DNA from: Castor canadensis
Lineage: Eukaryota; Chordata; Mammalia; Rodentia; Castoridae
NCBI RefSeq assembly: GCF_047511655.1
Contig: NC_133386.1
Span: 171,513,146 to 171,577,145 of the forward strand
DNA length: 64,000 bases
Direction: 5' to 3'
Shown here: one piece after another, positions 1 through 12,944 of the stretch
How the letters are laid out: each line of letters opens with the position of its first letter
Position numbering within the stretch: position 1 is the first letter of the stretch
Made by a program: the position numbers and the translations under genes
The notes under the pieces: model-generated
Databases searched by the model: none
Told to the model about the DNA's origin: nothing
What the model saw: the letters and a program-made list of their open reading frames with translations, nothing else

Positions 1-1264
1 GAAGATGTGTGGTAAATCCTGCCACCTACTCACTGGGACTCCCCTGGATTTGTAAAATACAGCCATGTGATCTTGGGCAAATTGCATAAAACTTTTGCAC
101 CTCCGTTAGTAGGATTGAAAGAGAAAATTCATGGTAGGGGCTCAGTGCATCCAAGCCCTATTCCCCCCTCCCACTTACTTGGGTTTCTTCCTCTTTTTTT
201 GACTCTAAAATAAAGTGTGTGGAGCAGATAGCTCTTATTTTAGAGTCTTAGATCTTCATGGTTTTCTCAAAGGGCAGAGTTGGTGAGTAGGAAGTCAAGT
301 TGGGAGAAGCATCTGAACTCTGTCCTCCTGTTTAAAACCAACGTTGTACCAGGTAAGATATAATTTTGGAAAAAAATGTGTGCCACTAAATAAAACTCTG
401 AAATCCTCTGGCTTGGAATCCTCTGGGTTGGCTGATCTTCAGTATATCTTCCCACTAACATATTATGATCCCAAGAAACAGTCATGCTTAGGAAAATGCT
501 TTAAAAATATCAATACATTACACAAATGTAAAGTTATGTTATTATCACTTTCATTTGCTGTTGTATTCTTAGCTTGAGCTTTGGTCAGGAAATGTTTCAG
601 GATGTCTGCCTCCATAACCCTTCCCAGCAGCTTCACAGTGACTGAGGAACCATTTACAATGAGATTGTTCCAGACAAGGTAAGAAGTTCCTGTCTTTTCT
701 TAGGAAGAACTGGGTTTGCAATTCAACTCAGTGCATGTACTGATATTGCTACTGCAATACATTGATGGAGTGTTTCTCTCTCAATCAATCTCTCCTCAAA
801 GATTATCAAGACACAATGTTTTAGAAGGCTTTATAAGAGATTTACCATTTATATAATTTAAAGTCATGCAACAAATACCCAATATTGTTAATGGACACTT
901 GACTATATGGCAAAAGCACAGAGCATAAGGAAATGACGAACCTTCACTTCAGGAAAATGTTTACAACAGATCTGGAATCCACCCTTGGAAGGAACAGGTG
1001 CTCAAGAAACACTAATGAGCAAATGAATGACCGGCTCTCTCTGGTGGAGGATGAGGAGGTAAATGACTTGGAATGTATGCAGAGACTTCAATTTTAATGT
1101 CTTATTTCTTAGGCTGAGTGTTACACTGGTGATGTTACACACTTTTGTGTATTTGAACTATTTCATAATTGCAAAGAGCCAAACCCAAGTTCTGCTGTCT
1201 GCCTTTAGGGGCTCACAGGCTGGAACTGGGATCTTTCTTACTACTTGGAATTTATTATACCAAA
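1..1264. other. Unique noncoding sequence, no gene seen
   Basis: No exon, RNA gene or confidently named repeat is visible. Reading frames are broken by stops on both strands within about 100 codons. A few phrases near 1000-1030 (the 'aatgagcaaatgaatga' type) resemble the tails of old MIR/L2 elements but are too short to call. Confidence 0.6.
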
Positions 1265-1425
1265 GTAGGCCTCTGGGCTGTGTGCCTTGGTCAAGTTACT
1301 TACCTTCTCTGAGACAATGTCCTTATCATAAACTAGAGGTAAAAGGGTTTCTACTGCAGAGTCCTCATGATTAAAGGAGCTGAGCAAAATGTAGCATGGA
1401 GTACCTGGAATATAGTAAGGACATG
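1265..1425 (+). repeat. MIR SINE, diverged
   Basis: The order of phrases follows the MIR consensus on the plus strand: a tract like 'tgtgccttggtcaagttact' (consensus: tgtgaccttgggcaagttac), then 'ctctgagacaatgtcctt' (consensus: ctctgtgcctcagtttcctc), then 'ggaatatagtaagg' near the 3' end. MIR is an old tRNA-derived SINE shared by all mammals. A minus-strand ORF of 99 codons overlapping it is a by-product of the repeat and not a gene. Confidence 0.75.
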
Positions 1426-2064
1426 AAGCTATGTTTGCATACAGTATTTCAATTCTGCCCATTGCTTCTATGAAGATGAGGAACAGACAGACACAGTAGA
1501 GCCCTAAAATGATGTTCTGGGATTTGTACCCAAACACCACCCTTTCTCTTAACCAGGCTGACTACGACAGGACTTATAAAATAGAATTTACCTGTGGTCA
1601 CTATTTCTCCCCTCTGTGGGGGAAATCTAGCATTTATGGGATTTTACAGTGTCAGCCTCAGTTCTGTATGGTGCTGGGTGCATGCTTATCCAAGGGTTCC
1701 CAGAGTTAGAACAATGTTGTCCCAACTCTGCTCTGTGGCCAGTTGTAAGGCATACTCCTTACATCTTTCTATTGCCAGAAGAGAGCTCTGCTCATCCTTC
1801 AGACCCTGCTGACAAAGGCTGCCTGCAATTCCCAGAATGTCCTTGGGCTGTCAAAGGTATAGAATAAGCAGCTGTATCCTGAGCTTGGCAGCCATCTTGC
1901 TTGGTGTTACCATAGAGTAATTAAGTCACCCCATAAAACTCAGTGGTGGGGGCTGAGGTTGTGGTTCAGAGCAGGCTGGGTCGATGCCAAGGCTGCTTTG
2001 GCTTCATCCAGTCCACATCCTTCACATGTCTTTCCCAAGGCTCAGTGCAGGGGGATGAGAACTG

Positions 2065-2265
2065 ATCCTGGTACAAGGAGGCTTGGGTTTCCATCTGTCT
2101 CCTTCACTTACCAGCTGTGTGCCCACAGGCATGTGACTTAACCTCCTTGAGTTGTTGTTTTCTCATTTTAAAATGGTGATAGCAATCTTTCCTTACCTTG
2201 GAGTTGTTGAGCAGCTTATGTGATATAATGACTTGAACGCCTTTTACATGCTCTGTTACTATGAG
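2065..2265 (+). repeat. MIR SINE
   Basis: Clear MIR body on the plus strand: 'cttaccagctgtgtg', then 'catgtgacttaacctccttg', 'ttttctcattttaaaatggt' and a 3' part with 'cttttacatgctctgttac'. Nearly full length for the family (about 260 bp) with a small insertion in the conserved core. Confidence 0.85.
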
Positions 2266-2547
2266 TTCACATGGTGTTTTATAGACAAAAGGACGGACAT
2301 GAGAACAGAAGGTTCCTGAGGCCTGGAATCATCCCATCCCTTGAAACTGAGTCCCCCAAACCCTACCCTACCCTTCTGTTGGCTCAAAGCCACTTCTCAG
2401 AGCAAACCAGGTGGATTGTCTTAAACCCAGTATTTGGCAACATCTCCTCCTCTCCCTTCATGCTAGCTCTGAGCTGGAGCTGTGGTGGGTCAGGTGTAGG
2501 GGAAAGCCAGGAATACCACAAATGGATGTTTTAAGAAAATTCATGGT

Positions 2548-2745
2548 ACTCATGATAGAGGCATCAGATTTGGAAGTGGTGCGAACGTGGCTATATTGCC
2601 TAACCTCCCGGAGTCTGATTTACCCCAGCTATCAGTCAGGGAACATAACGCCTCTCTTGCACAATGGTTACATAGATAAACTGAGATAATGCATGTGGAG
2701 ATGCAATGGGACTAGTTGCACTCAATAATTATTGACAGCTGCCAA
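2548..2745 (+). repeat. MIR SINE, diverged
   Basis: MIR order is kept: 'gcatcagatttggaagtg', 'gcctaacctcccggagtctg', 'ggttacatagataaactgag', then 'gcactcaataattatt' at the 3' end. More diverged than the copy about 300 bp upstream and in the same orientation. Confidence 0.7.
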
Positions 2746-3159
2746 TAATTAGTAATCTCTGAATGGCAACCTGCTTTCTAGGAAGGCAGACCCACCACGC
2801 TGCTCCTGGGGCCCATCTCTGTCCATTTCTTTCTTTCTCAGCCTTTTAGGGATGTTCATTTAGCTTGGACGTCTCTTGTGCACAGATCTCAGGAGTAAGG
2901 GCACGCAGTAGGATTTGCACAAGATTAGCCCTGAGGGCTTTTTTTTTAAGGGCTGTAATTTTGAGTGATGTCTTAATTGATGCTGACAGATGAGGACTGG
3001 TGGAACTGAGTGTGTTTTAATGTCCGATGTCTGAAAATACAGAGATGTACACACAGAATACTCATTCATTTAAAGTAGCATTAGTTCAGAGCACAAAGCA
3101 GGGGCTGGAGGCTTAGTTCCTATCCTCATAGACTTGTAGGGGAAACAGATATGTAAAGT

Positions 3160-3305
3160 CTGCTGATTCTTATGTCAGGAGACCTGGGGTTTTGGTCTGT
3201 GCTACTTTAGGCAGGTCTCTTCTAACTCCTGCCTCTTATTTCCCCATCTGAAAGTAGGGGGCCTGATGTCCTCAATATTATGCTTTATGAACCCTTTCAA
3301 CTCTG
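3160..3305 (+). repeat. Probable MIR fragment
   Basis: A weaker MIR match: 'gacctggggttttggtctgt', 'gcaggtctcttctaactcct' and 'tccccatctgaaagtagggg' fall in the expected order of the MIR core and the 'cctcatctgtaaaatggg' segment. The 3' part is lost. Confidence 0.5.
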
Positions 3306-3769
3306 ATTTTTTTTTTTGTCATGCAAAAATTCTGGGATTGGGAGAAACTCTAGCATTTTGGCTTAAAGTGTGAATTATGTAAGTTTCCCTGAAGGAAGAA
3401 AGAAGCTAAAAGGACAAGCTTGTTTCTGTTTATTTCTTTTTATCCTTCTTTGGGAAAGTGTAACACCTTTGATGAAACATTCCTTAGCTTGGCCAACAAG
3501 GGGAGAAATCCTCACTGCCCAGAGAGATGACTGAAAATGACCATAAGAAATCAAAGGGAGAAGAGTCCTGCCTTCAGATCCCTAGCCCACATATGGAAGA
3601 TGTGTGAGTGCAGAGAGAGAGAGGGGATCTGGACATCAACCTGAGCCCTGAAGCCTTGAGAATGGATTGGCTGAGGACAGACATGTGACCATGTCAAGCT
3701 CATTTTGGAGCTGAATTAACATGGCTTCTCCCTGAGGAAAGCTTTTCCTCATGGGTGTTTCAGTTCTTA

Positions 3770-4260
3770 GTGGGTATTTGTGAAGAGACTGATTCTACAA
3801 TCTCTTTTGGTCCTTATGGGGACCCTGGTGTGGGGGAGGGAGGTAAAAGGATGGTGACTAGTAAGACCTATAATCACCCAGAGCCAGCAGGAGCAGGGAG
3901 GAGCTTCCACCTCTTGGTGAATGAACCCCTCAGGCTCTGCACTGAGGTTAAGGGCTCCCTCCCAGGAGCCATGCCAGAGCTGAGGGGATACAGCTACTGC
4001 CAACCCTGGCCCAGTAGGAAGGAAGTGAGGGGAAGAAAGGAGTTTACATCTTTCTCCTGTTGCCTCCCAAACTCCTGCTGTATCCTCATTGGTTGACTCT
4101 AACTAGAAGTCAGAGGGCAAGGGAGGTTGGCAATGCAGTCCCCAGAGGCAGCCTCTTGAGCCACAGAGCAAGTCCTGGTCTTCTGGAGGGAGTTTGCAGA
4201 GTGGAAAGCAGAGCTGAATCAATGACATGCAAGAGACTCTTCAGACTCTTATAGCCTAGG
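3770..4260. repeat. Possible ancient interspersed repeat, family unknown
   Basis: The stretch around 4080-4150 ('cattggttgactctaactag', then 'agtcagagggcaagggagg', then 'gcagtccccagaggcagcct') resembles an interspersed mammalian repeat I recall but cannot name. The segment at 35735-36080 looks like the same family. The 113-codon plus-strand ORF here has no features of a real protein and I do not call it a gene. Confidence 0.35.
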
Positions 4261-5589
4261 ACTGGAAAACCAATCACAGGTTCCCAGTTGTGCACCTGGC
4301 CCTCTCTTCCTGCCACAGGCTAAAAGGGCTGGCTGGGTTGAGTACCCACACTGTAAAGGGGCTAGGAAGAAACCCAAGTTTTTGACTTGTCCTTTCTCCA
4401 AAGATGAGGTGCCAGCCCTCTTCCCCAATGACAAACTATTCTTTTCCATTTAGGAGAAGGGTAGAAGACCAGCATTTGTGGGGTATCTATTATGTGTGTG
4501 TTACGTTTCTTAAAGTTTTGGTGATTAAGTCATGGAAATAAACAGCTCCAGAGCCAGCTGTCTTTGAAGGATGTAGGCAGAACTGGTTCTAGTAAAACTG
4601 ATGACACTAATGAAATTTGACTTCAAAGTCTTTCCCCCTTTCCAGTTCCTGTGAGACCCATACCAACCCCCATAGGCCAAAGGACCCAGCTATGTCTCCT
4701 GACAGGTGGAAACAGAATGTCTGGTGAATTTGTTCACCTTAGCTTGTAGGAACTCACTGTGCTACCCCTCCCAGGAGATTCTGTATTTTCCAGACAGCCA
4801 GGAGTGGGTGGTGCTGAGCCCAAAGGAGTGAATCAGTAATGGTGGAATCCCAGGCATTCAAGGAGCTCATATTTCTAGGGTGGGTTCCTTCCTGACACCT
4901 TTCATATTACACAAAGGTGGCAGCTACCTATTGTCTCCCCCCAGTGGAGGTTGTTCCTGTGGGTGTGGTGATGTGAGAAAGGAGAGGCACCTCCAATCTG
5001 AAGCCAGGTTGTCTGATTTTTCAAAACCAAGTCTGCCCCTTTGAAAGAGGAGTTGCTTAACAATCCACACAGCCTCTCTATGCATAGGGAAGACTTGCTA
5101 CCCTCCTCTCCGAAACTGGGCTCCCCTCACCCGGAACACAATGCTGTCATTATGCAATGTCCCTGTTGGCAAAGATGTTTGAGCCCCTTGTCTTCAGGTC
5201 TGTGCCATTTCCAAGAAGGAGCCATGGCCTTTGAGTAAAACTGGCCTACTGAATAAGGGCCCTGGTGCCAAATGAGGGAGCCAAGAAGAGGTAGGAAAGA
5301 GGAAAGTCCTGACTCTTACACAAAGTTGAGACAATTGTCCTCCTGGCAGCCAGATGGCAGACCTGGTGTTCTGTAGCAGCCTTGAGGTCAGACTGGGGTT
5401 GGGCTGGACTGGGGGCAGGAAGGGGACAGGCCAGGACAAGCAGGTGATTTGATGGGAAGATGAGGAAAAGCTACCCTTGTTGAGAGCCGGAGGCTCGGTC
5501 AAGTCCGAGACTCATGGACTTACAAAAACCAGACTGGGGTGAGGGGTGGTCAGTTTTTTTATTAACCTCATGACATCGCCACACTACTG
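4261..5589. other. Unique noncoding sequence
   Basis: No gene or clear repeat is visible. GC is moderate. A CTCF-like string 'cagccagatggcag' sits near 5346-5360. The 102-codon minus-strand ORF here is proline- and serine-rich low-quality reading frame and is not called. Confidence 0.55.
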
Positions 5590-5945
5590 CCATTTATTGA
5601 GGATCAACTCAACAGCCTGGTCCTTTACATGAGTAATTTTAAATCTTTAAGAAAGTCTTATTGATTCACCCAACCATTTTTTATCAAGTTCCTATTATAT
5701 GAGTCAGGCACTAATCTGGGTGCTTAGAGTAGATCAAGGTACAGAACAAACAAGGGCCCTATTCTAGCAGCAGGAGCACTGCATGCAGTTAGTACCACAC
5801 AACCCAAGGGGGCTCTACAGCCACAGGATACCATGAATGGAATGCGTGCTGTTGAATGGCCTGGCAAACTCTCTGTGGATCTCACATTCTGGTGGAGGCA
5901 GCAGAATACCAACATGTAGATATTCTTATCCACCATTATTGTTTG
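5590..5945 (-). repeat. MIR/L2 antisense relic
   Basis: Starts with 'gccatttattgaggatcaac' (reverse complement of a MIR/L2 3' end), followed by a second start, 'caagttcctattatatgag', and 'agtagatcaaggtacagaac' leading to 'caagggccctattctagcag'. The latter run is the reverse complement of the L2 3' region (tacagcagtgaacaaaacagacaaggtccctgccc in the usual form). Probably a short MIR abutting an L2 fragment. Confidence 0.6.
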
Positions 5946-8900
5946 GAAATGCAGATACAGAGGGTTAAGTAACTTGTTAAGCTTCTCAGCCCAGATTGAC
6001 TGCTTTGATTTATATCAGTTGGCTTGACCTAGAGCCCTTGTGAGCCACCTGTGCCTTGGACCTGCCATTCCCTTCCTGGTTGGTACAGGAAGGAGGGAAG
6101 AGCCTTGATGGCAAGGTGGAAACTAGGTAGACTGGCCTGGTAGAGGTACCACTCTGACTGCGTGGTATAGGACTGGGTCCCAGGCAGAGTGTCCCTTGGT
6201 GAGGCTAACAGTGGATGGGAGCAGCTGCCCTCATGGAGCGGTTGGGAAGACCATTTTCTCTTCGTGAGCTGAGATTGGGCTTATTCAGTGAGATCTGCTC
6301 TGGGTGGATCTCATGGTCTTGAGGGGCCAGAGGCAGCTATTGGTCCATCTGTTTATTTATCATGAATGTGTCATTTATTTAATGTCCTAGCTATGTTTGG
6401 GGGCAAGTTGAGGGTCTTAGAGGTTTTCATACACAGCTTTGGTTCAGAACAGAGGTAAAAGAGTTGCCAGATGCCCTTGGGTTATTTTCTCGAATAATGT
6501 GAGAATGTGTAACAAGAAGAGACACTGTGCTTTGAGACACAACAGCAGATCTTGCCCTGCTAGGGTTGAATCTATTTCTCACAATGAGCTTGAGTCTTGC
6601 TTTTGGGTCAGGCACAGTGTACGCCCAGATATGAAAGGAGGAGAGCCTTATCTAAATTCTCCTGCTTTTTCTCCAAGCTTCCATCTTGATGAAGAAAGAT
6701 GGTCTCTGGTTGTCCTTCTCCCTTCTCCCATCCTTGGATGTACCTGCATGTGCAGTGGGCTTCTGAGATGAGGACAGGGTCCCCAGAAACCAAAGGTCAG
6801 CTCTTTATGACTTTGGGTGTTCTTAGGGGCACATCTCTATGCAAGACAGAACCAAATGGAGCTGATACCACAATTCCCATCTTCTTCCATTGTTTGGGTC
6901 TCTCTTTCCTATCTTTCCATCTTTATGACACCTGAAACCCAGATCTGGGGAGGGGGTTGGAAATAAATACTTTTAAGGTTAATTAGTCATAGGTGTTTAA
7001 AGGAAGGCAGTAAGCCCAGAAAGAAAGAAAGAAAAAAAAAAAGACCATGTGGCTTCTTCCTTAGGCCCCATATGATGCTTCTAGCTGTAGCCAAATGCCA
7101 TGGGTTTCCATCTTGGTGAGTATAGAACCAAAACAAGTAAAGCCAAGGCCTAAAAGAGTGGAGAAATGTTTATTACTTGCAGTAAGAAAGGAGAGCACAG
7201 GAGTTATATCCAAAGCAGTGCTCTTCCTGAACAAAGGAATTATGGGGATTTTGTTTGGGAAGTCCATGCAAATTCATATAGGGGCACATTTCTGAGCATG
7301 CTCAGTTAAGGTACATTCCTGAGTAAGCTCAGTTTCAGGTCATAATTGAAGAAGGAAGGACAGAAGGCCCATTTTTGTACAGGCTTAGCTCAAGGACATG
7401 GAGCACATTTTTGAAAGATTAGAATGGTGGACAGGAATACCTCTGGGCACACTCAGCTTGCATCATAAAATCGTAGTTCAAAATAAACAAAAGGACACTT
7501 CGAAGGTACATTAATGCAAAGTTTGCTCTTAAAGGTGCCTCTCTCACTTAGCAGCTAACATAGTTAGGCTTGTGGACTGTGTGACTCTCCTCCCAGTTCC
7601 TCCAGATTTTGTCTTTGCCTTTGTGTTGGTAACAGAGGAAGGAAGCCAGAGTTAGGGCTGGTGGGCATAAGCTATGGGAACACTAATTACACCCTCCTTC
7701 AGATTCACTGGAGCCAGAGTTCATTATCATCTGCGGGCATGGGTGAGTTTGAGAGTAAAGAGTTTAGAATAGGGAATTCCCTCTACTGCCGAGGGCCCAG
7801 TTCCTCCTCATCAGCTCATCAGCTAGACATTCTGATTCCTGTTAAAATGTACGTCCTCTAAAGTGTTGTTTGGCATAAGCTTTCTGCAAAGGATGAGGGC
7901 TGGGATATTAAAGAACAGAAAGTTACTTGGTTGCTGGAGATGGGGGAAGTGGTGTTAGAGGGAAGCTAAGTTTGCATAGAGCAATTTTATCTTCCTTTCC
8001 ATTTTGTCCAAGACTGGTGCTGCCTGGGCAACCTCTTTTTGGAAAAGACATTTTCATGGGGCCAAGGATGTTTATAAATAAAAGCTTGGCACAGATGCTG
8101 CCACTCCCGTGTCCCCACACTGTAGTGAAGGCAGAAACCACTTTTACTTTTCACTGTGGTTGTAGATTCAGATTCGTAAACACAGCATCCTGGGCAGCTC
8201 CATCAGCCAGAGGTGACATTTGCAGTGAAGCCCATCTCCTTTGTCAAGAGCTTTTACTTCTTATTGGTGTGACTTCCACAGAACTTGGAATTCCAGAGGA
8301 CAGTTGTATGCTGATTCACAGAAGGCCCTCTGGATTTGATGGCTTTTGGGCTATACTCCTCTTGGCTGACTCATGGTATCTATCTGTCTCCTCCACTGAC
8401 CCAGCTGGTTCTCTGGGCTTGGCTGGAGAGCTGGCTGAGCCCTCTCATTGCTCCACATTCTCTCTATTAGTAATGAGATTAATTACGAGATGCTGGATAC
8501 CAGAAGTGCTTTCTTTTGTTTAAGTGGATTTAGCAAAGGGCTTGTGAATATTTCTAGAGTTTGACATTTACTGTCTGATTATTTCATTCATGAGGAGTTT
8601 GTGGAAAGGTCACTGAGCTGCCAATCAGGGCATGTTCAAGTTAGCTGGGAATCAGGAGTGGAGGAAGACTATGTAGAGTGATACCTACAACATCCACAGA
8701 TGTGGAATTCATCTTCATTGTACCATTTAGATGCTTGATGCAAGTCCTCTAGACACTCTGTTAATTCATTTAAAGAACAACCAGAGGTTGTCGTTAGATA
8801 GTTTAATATTGTAATTGATTAAAATGCATGAGCTTGTAATATTAAATCACTAATAGTCCTTGCTTTAAGAAAAAAAAAACTCTCCAAAATAGATGAGTCT

Positions 8901-9578
8901 AAATTTCCTTCCTCAGGGTTACCGTCTCCTGAACCGAAATGAGCCTTAATGCTTCAGAGTTTCCAGGCCCCAGGGTCCTAATCCTGAAAAGCAGGAAGTG
9001 AGGGAAGTTTTTCAGCTGGCCATAGGATTCATTGAGAAACAGTTTTGTCTTTTGATTAAATCCAAGATTTTGTTCTGTTTTTTTTTCAATCAGTTGTTTC
9101 TTTTTCATGAAAGCTAAAAAAATTAATGGATGGTAGAGTCCAGTTGGAATTCTACTTAATGAATGGGTTATTTCTCTATATTCTGGAGAAATTTGTGTCT
9201 GAAGGCAAGATGAAGTCTAATCCTGGTAATCTGTGTCAGCTATAGCCAGGAAAAATTGTCTGTGAGTTCCATGGTCATTACTACCAAAACTATCTCATCC
9301 AACACATTCTGATCCTGGGAGGGAGCTAACATCTATAAGCCTCAGTTTCTTCCTTTGTAAAGTGGGCAGGGTACTCAGGCCAGGCAAAATATTTAGTAGG
9401 AAAAAGTATTATTAGTGCTGTGGAAAATGTGTAGAAAAATATTAGACATTTTTATTCAATATCATATTAAAATTTGTTTTTTTAAATGAGGTTTACTGGA
9501 TATTTCCATGATCAACTAAATACATTTCTTATATACACTTTGCAGAATACAGAAAACCAGAGTAGCGGTGTTCACACA
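5946..9578. other. Long unique stretch; no gene recognised
   Basis: Contains the longest ORF of the window (7927-8523, plus, about 198 codons). It has no start context, domain or homology that I recognise, and a length that chance can produce at this search size. A purine tract lies at 7020-7042 and short related motifs at 7283-7460 (see findings). A-runs occur at 8869-8879. I see no confident transposon. Confidence 0.5.
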
Positions 9579-9680
9579 GGCTGGGTGTGGTGGTACACAC
9601 CTGTAATCCCTGCACTCAGGTGGCTGATGTAGGAGGATCAGGAATTTGAGGCAAGCCTGGGCTACCTCAAAAAAAATCAC
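9579..9680 (+). repeat. B1-type SINE (monomer)
   Basis: Begins 'ggctgggtgtggtggtacac', followed by 'cacctgtaatccctgcactc', 'aggaggatcaggaatttgag' and 'gcaagcctgggctacctc' before an A-run. This is the 7SL-derived B1 family of rodents with its internal pol III promoter region. It lies just upstream of an antisense L1 fragment. Confidence 0.9.
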
Positions 9681-9724
9681 ATAAAGTTCTCCCAAATACA
9701 AGTACCCTTAACTTTTGGGTTATT

Positions 9725-10290
9725 TCCTTCTAGTAGTGCATTTTTGTGGCAAAATATATATAACAGAAAATTTAAAATTTTGACCATTTTTAGTGGCCAG
9801 TTTAGTGGTATCACCACATTCACATTGTGAAACTATCCATTACCAGATCTATCCACCATCCCAAGCTAAAACCTGGTACCCATTAAACAGTACCTCCCTA
9901 TTCCCTACTCCTTCCGTGTCTGGTAATCACTGTTTTACTTTTTGTTTTCATGAATTTGCCTTTCTAGGTGCCTTATATATATTGGATCACTTCTAGGCAT
10001 TTTTATGATAGATTTCCTTTGAAAATATGAATTGAGAATTGAATACTGAATTGAGTGTCCTGATTTCTCTCTTCATATTCACTTTGAGACCATAAGTATC
10101 TTTATGTATTGCTACATTCTCTGTGTATGCATCATTTTCAATGGCTGGGCATTATCAGATTGAGTGAATGTATCATTTATGTTCTTCCTCCATTCTTTCC
10201 AAATCTTTGTTATTTTGAAGAGTATTGCCAAAACATATTTTTGTGAAGAACTTTTATCATACAGAGATTCACTTCTTTTGTGCAGAATTA
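9725..10290 (-). mobile_element. L1 fragment, antisense (old, L1M type)
   Basis: Reading plus strand, 'ttttgaccatttttagtggc', 'acattcacattgtgaaacta', 'cccattaaacagtacctccc' and 'catgaatttgcctttctagg' match in order the reverse complement of the 3' UTR and 3' end of ORF2 in mammal-wide L1s. The tail, with 'attctttccaaatctttgtt', continues that alignment into ORF2. It is riddled with indels and inactive. Confidence 0.85.
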
Positions 10291-10300
10291 AGAAGTGAAT

Positions 10301-10391
10301 TACACTTGGGAGACTGAGGCTGGAGAATCTCATTTGAGGCCAGCATGGTTACATAGTAAGACCCTGTCCTCAACCTTCCCCAATCTCCCAA
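10301..10391 (+). repeat. 5'-truncated B1 SINE
   Basis: Carries the B1 second half: 'cttgggagactgaggctgga', 'catttgaggccagcatggtt' and 'catagtaagaccctgtcctc', ending in an A-rich stretch. The first 30-40 bases of the family are missing. Confidence 0.85.
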
Positions 10392-12060
10392 AAGAAATTA
10401 ATTACTGGCTTAAAGGAATGTGAACTTATTTTCAGGCTCACAGTTTCTACGACAAAATGACTAGAAAAAAAATTCCAGGCAGCCCCATCCACAGATGGGT
10501 AGGCTTCCTCTTCCTCTAGAACTAGGAGGTCCTAGTCCCAGGGATATTAACCACTTATAGGACATTGCATGTGTAGGGAGGGTAAAAGATGATGGTGTTT
10601 CCAAAATTCCTGTGTAGGAGAGACTTAGGGTGCTGATCTCTTCAGTAGGGGTGACAATTTTCCTTGAAGCAGCACATGAAGATTAAGTATCACTTTTTCC
10701 TTTAGATAATGTGTTTATTTGGGGTAACTTGGGAGTTTGTGGATGAAGATTGCCAACAGTCTAAAGACCTCCTTTAAACTACACCTGATGCCTCTGCCTG
10801 GGGAAGTGACACTAGTCAAACCCCACCCACCTCCGAGTTTTTGTGACTCTGAGATTCTCCCACTGTGGAGACCACCAGTTGGACTCAGGGGTCCTGTGGT
10901 TCTCACAAGCTTGGCTTATCCATACTTCTCCTTTGTTTTATCTCAAACATCATGGAGAGTAGGCCCCATCCTCTCCCTTCCAGGGAAAGCCGGTGTCACA
11001 ATGAGCAGTCCTGGGCTTCTCCCCAATGCTTTCTTGGTAGCACAATCTGATGAGCGCTGCTCCCAGCGCCTTCAGCTGCTCTTCAAGAAGACATCACAAC
11101 CACTAGAGATCTGAATCAGCCCATTTTCTCCCCTGTGGCATTGTGTGCTTTGGCTGCCCAGCCAGAAAGCTGGGCCTATATTTACCTATCATCTTGATAC
11201 TATCTTGGGGTGTAACTGGAATTGAGTTCTCAGTGTGGAAATTCTTACTCAGAGCACAAAGGATTGGAGAAAGCTCAGAGACTGAACTCCGGAAGGACTC
11301 TTGCCCCAGGCCTCTTGGCAGGACTGGCTCTTGTTTCTTGAAGTGGTGGTATGGCCAACAGGTGGGTGTTTCCTCTGGGAGTGAGTTCCTGCTTTTTCAG
11401 TAGCTATGGGCCATCCTAGTTCCTCTGCCTTACGTGATGACTATGCTTGTGAGTTGCTCCATGGTCTGATCCTGAAGTCATGGTGGTCCTCATTGTGCCC
11501 ATGAAAACTCTGATTTGCAACTCACCATTGCCTTTGAGATGTGTCTGGTGTCCTTCAAATGGCTTCATGCCTCTGAGTGATGGAGGTCACATTCCAACTG
11601 AATTCTAAGTCAATATAGCAGTGGGGGACAGGATTATAAAGAACTGTGTCTGTATGTCTTTTCATTTCCACTCATACCAATATTATCAGCTGAAAAATGC
11701 TTGCAAAGGACCCTCATCTCAATAACATATGAGACTTGTTTCTTTCCCCCAGCTTTCCCTGTGCAACTAATGGAAAGATTTTGAAAATCAGATCTCCTTT
11801 TTTTGACTCTTACTCGTATTTGTAGGTTGTAGGGTGAGGTTCATTTTAACCCAATAGCAAATGTTGTGTGCACATTTACTAGGTGTACACAGTCCTAGAA
11901 GGGACATGCCTTCTGTGAGATCCACGTTAGGGGATCATTCTTCTCATTTCTCAACTGAGATATGGGTTTAATAGGGAAAAAAATCAAGTTCTAACTTTAA
12001 AATACTTTTCACTGTTTTAAACTATTATTAAACTTAAAACCTAGAACTTGGAAGAACAAA
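10392..12060. other. Unique noncoding sequence
   Basis: No repeat or gene recognised. A 125-codon plus-strand ORF (10737-11114) and an 86-codon one (11143-11403) lie here. Neither shows a domain, signal peptide or splice structure I can support. Confidence 0.5.
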
Positions 12061-12172
12061 GTTGGGTGTGGTGACTTACACCTATAATACCAGCACTCTG
12101 GAGGCTGAGGCTGGAGGATCACAAGTTTGAGGCCAGTCTTTACTATATAGCAAGACCTTGTTGCAGAAAAAT
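12061..12172 (+). repeat. B1-type SINE
   Basis: Starts 'gttgggtgtggtgacttaca', then 'cacctataataccagcactc', 'ggaggctgaggctggaggat', 'caagtttgaggccagtcttt' and 'actatatagcaagaccttgt'. This is a near-complete B1 monomer, moderately diverged. Confidence 0.9.
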
Positions 12173-12944
12173 GTTGGCAGAATTTAAAATCATATACTCT
12201 AAATATCCATCTTTAAGCCTCACTAACGATCAGCTTGTGCTGGTTCTGCCTCTTGTAATCCCATCCATTCCTTGACTGTCTTGAGGTATAGCTTAGACAT
12301 TAAGTCATTTCGTAGTATCGTACTATATATCTATCTCCAGAAGACAAGCATTTCTGTAAAAAAATGCATTTATTTTTTAAAAAAGAATAATTAGGGATGA
12401 AACTATCTCCTTAATTAAAAATGTATCAGACAACTAACCCATATTTATTGTTTCTAATATGAACCATCCTATATTAGCAGTAAAAGAATCATCCTATTAT
12501 ACACAGGCCATTGAGCTAAGTTTGTTGACAGCTTTAATAGAGGCCCTAAAGAAAGATATGTCATGAGTTTTAGTCACTTGCCACAGTTGAGACTTTAATT
12601 CCACAGAGCACAATGTTATGATTCAGAATGATACATACCGAATGTATTTTCCCAGAGGTCCCATTTGCCTAGCTATGGCTTAGTCATGTCAGTTTTGTCA
12701 CGACTGGTGGTCTCCCAGCCTTTTAGACTGCATACTTCCATCAGTAGATAAATAACATGTATCCATGACTTCTTTACTCATAAAAGACGTGTGGTCTATT
12801 ATACCAGTAAATTGAGTATATTATAAAATACATGTAAAATAAAAATTGAAAAAGATAAACAATGACTAGAGTTCTGATATCATCTTCGTGCCCTCAGTGG
12901 ATCCTCTTGCCTAGGCTCCAGTTTGAAGACTGTGTGAGGCAGCA

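Noticed and set aside
7927-8523. Longest ORF, 198 codons, plus strand, as a gene
   Set aside because: No recognisable domain, no splice structure, mixed low-quality composition. With thousands of possible starts in 64 kb on two strands, one frame of this length is expected about as often as not.
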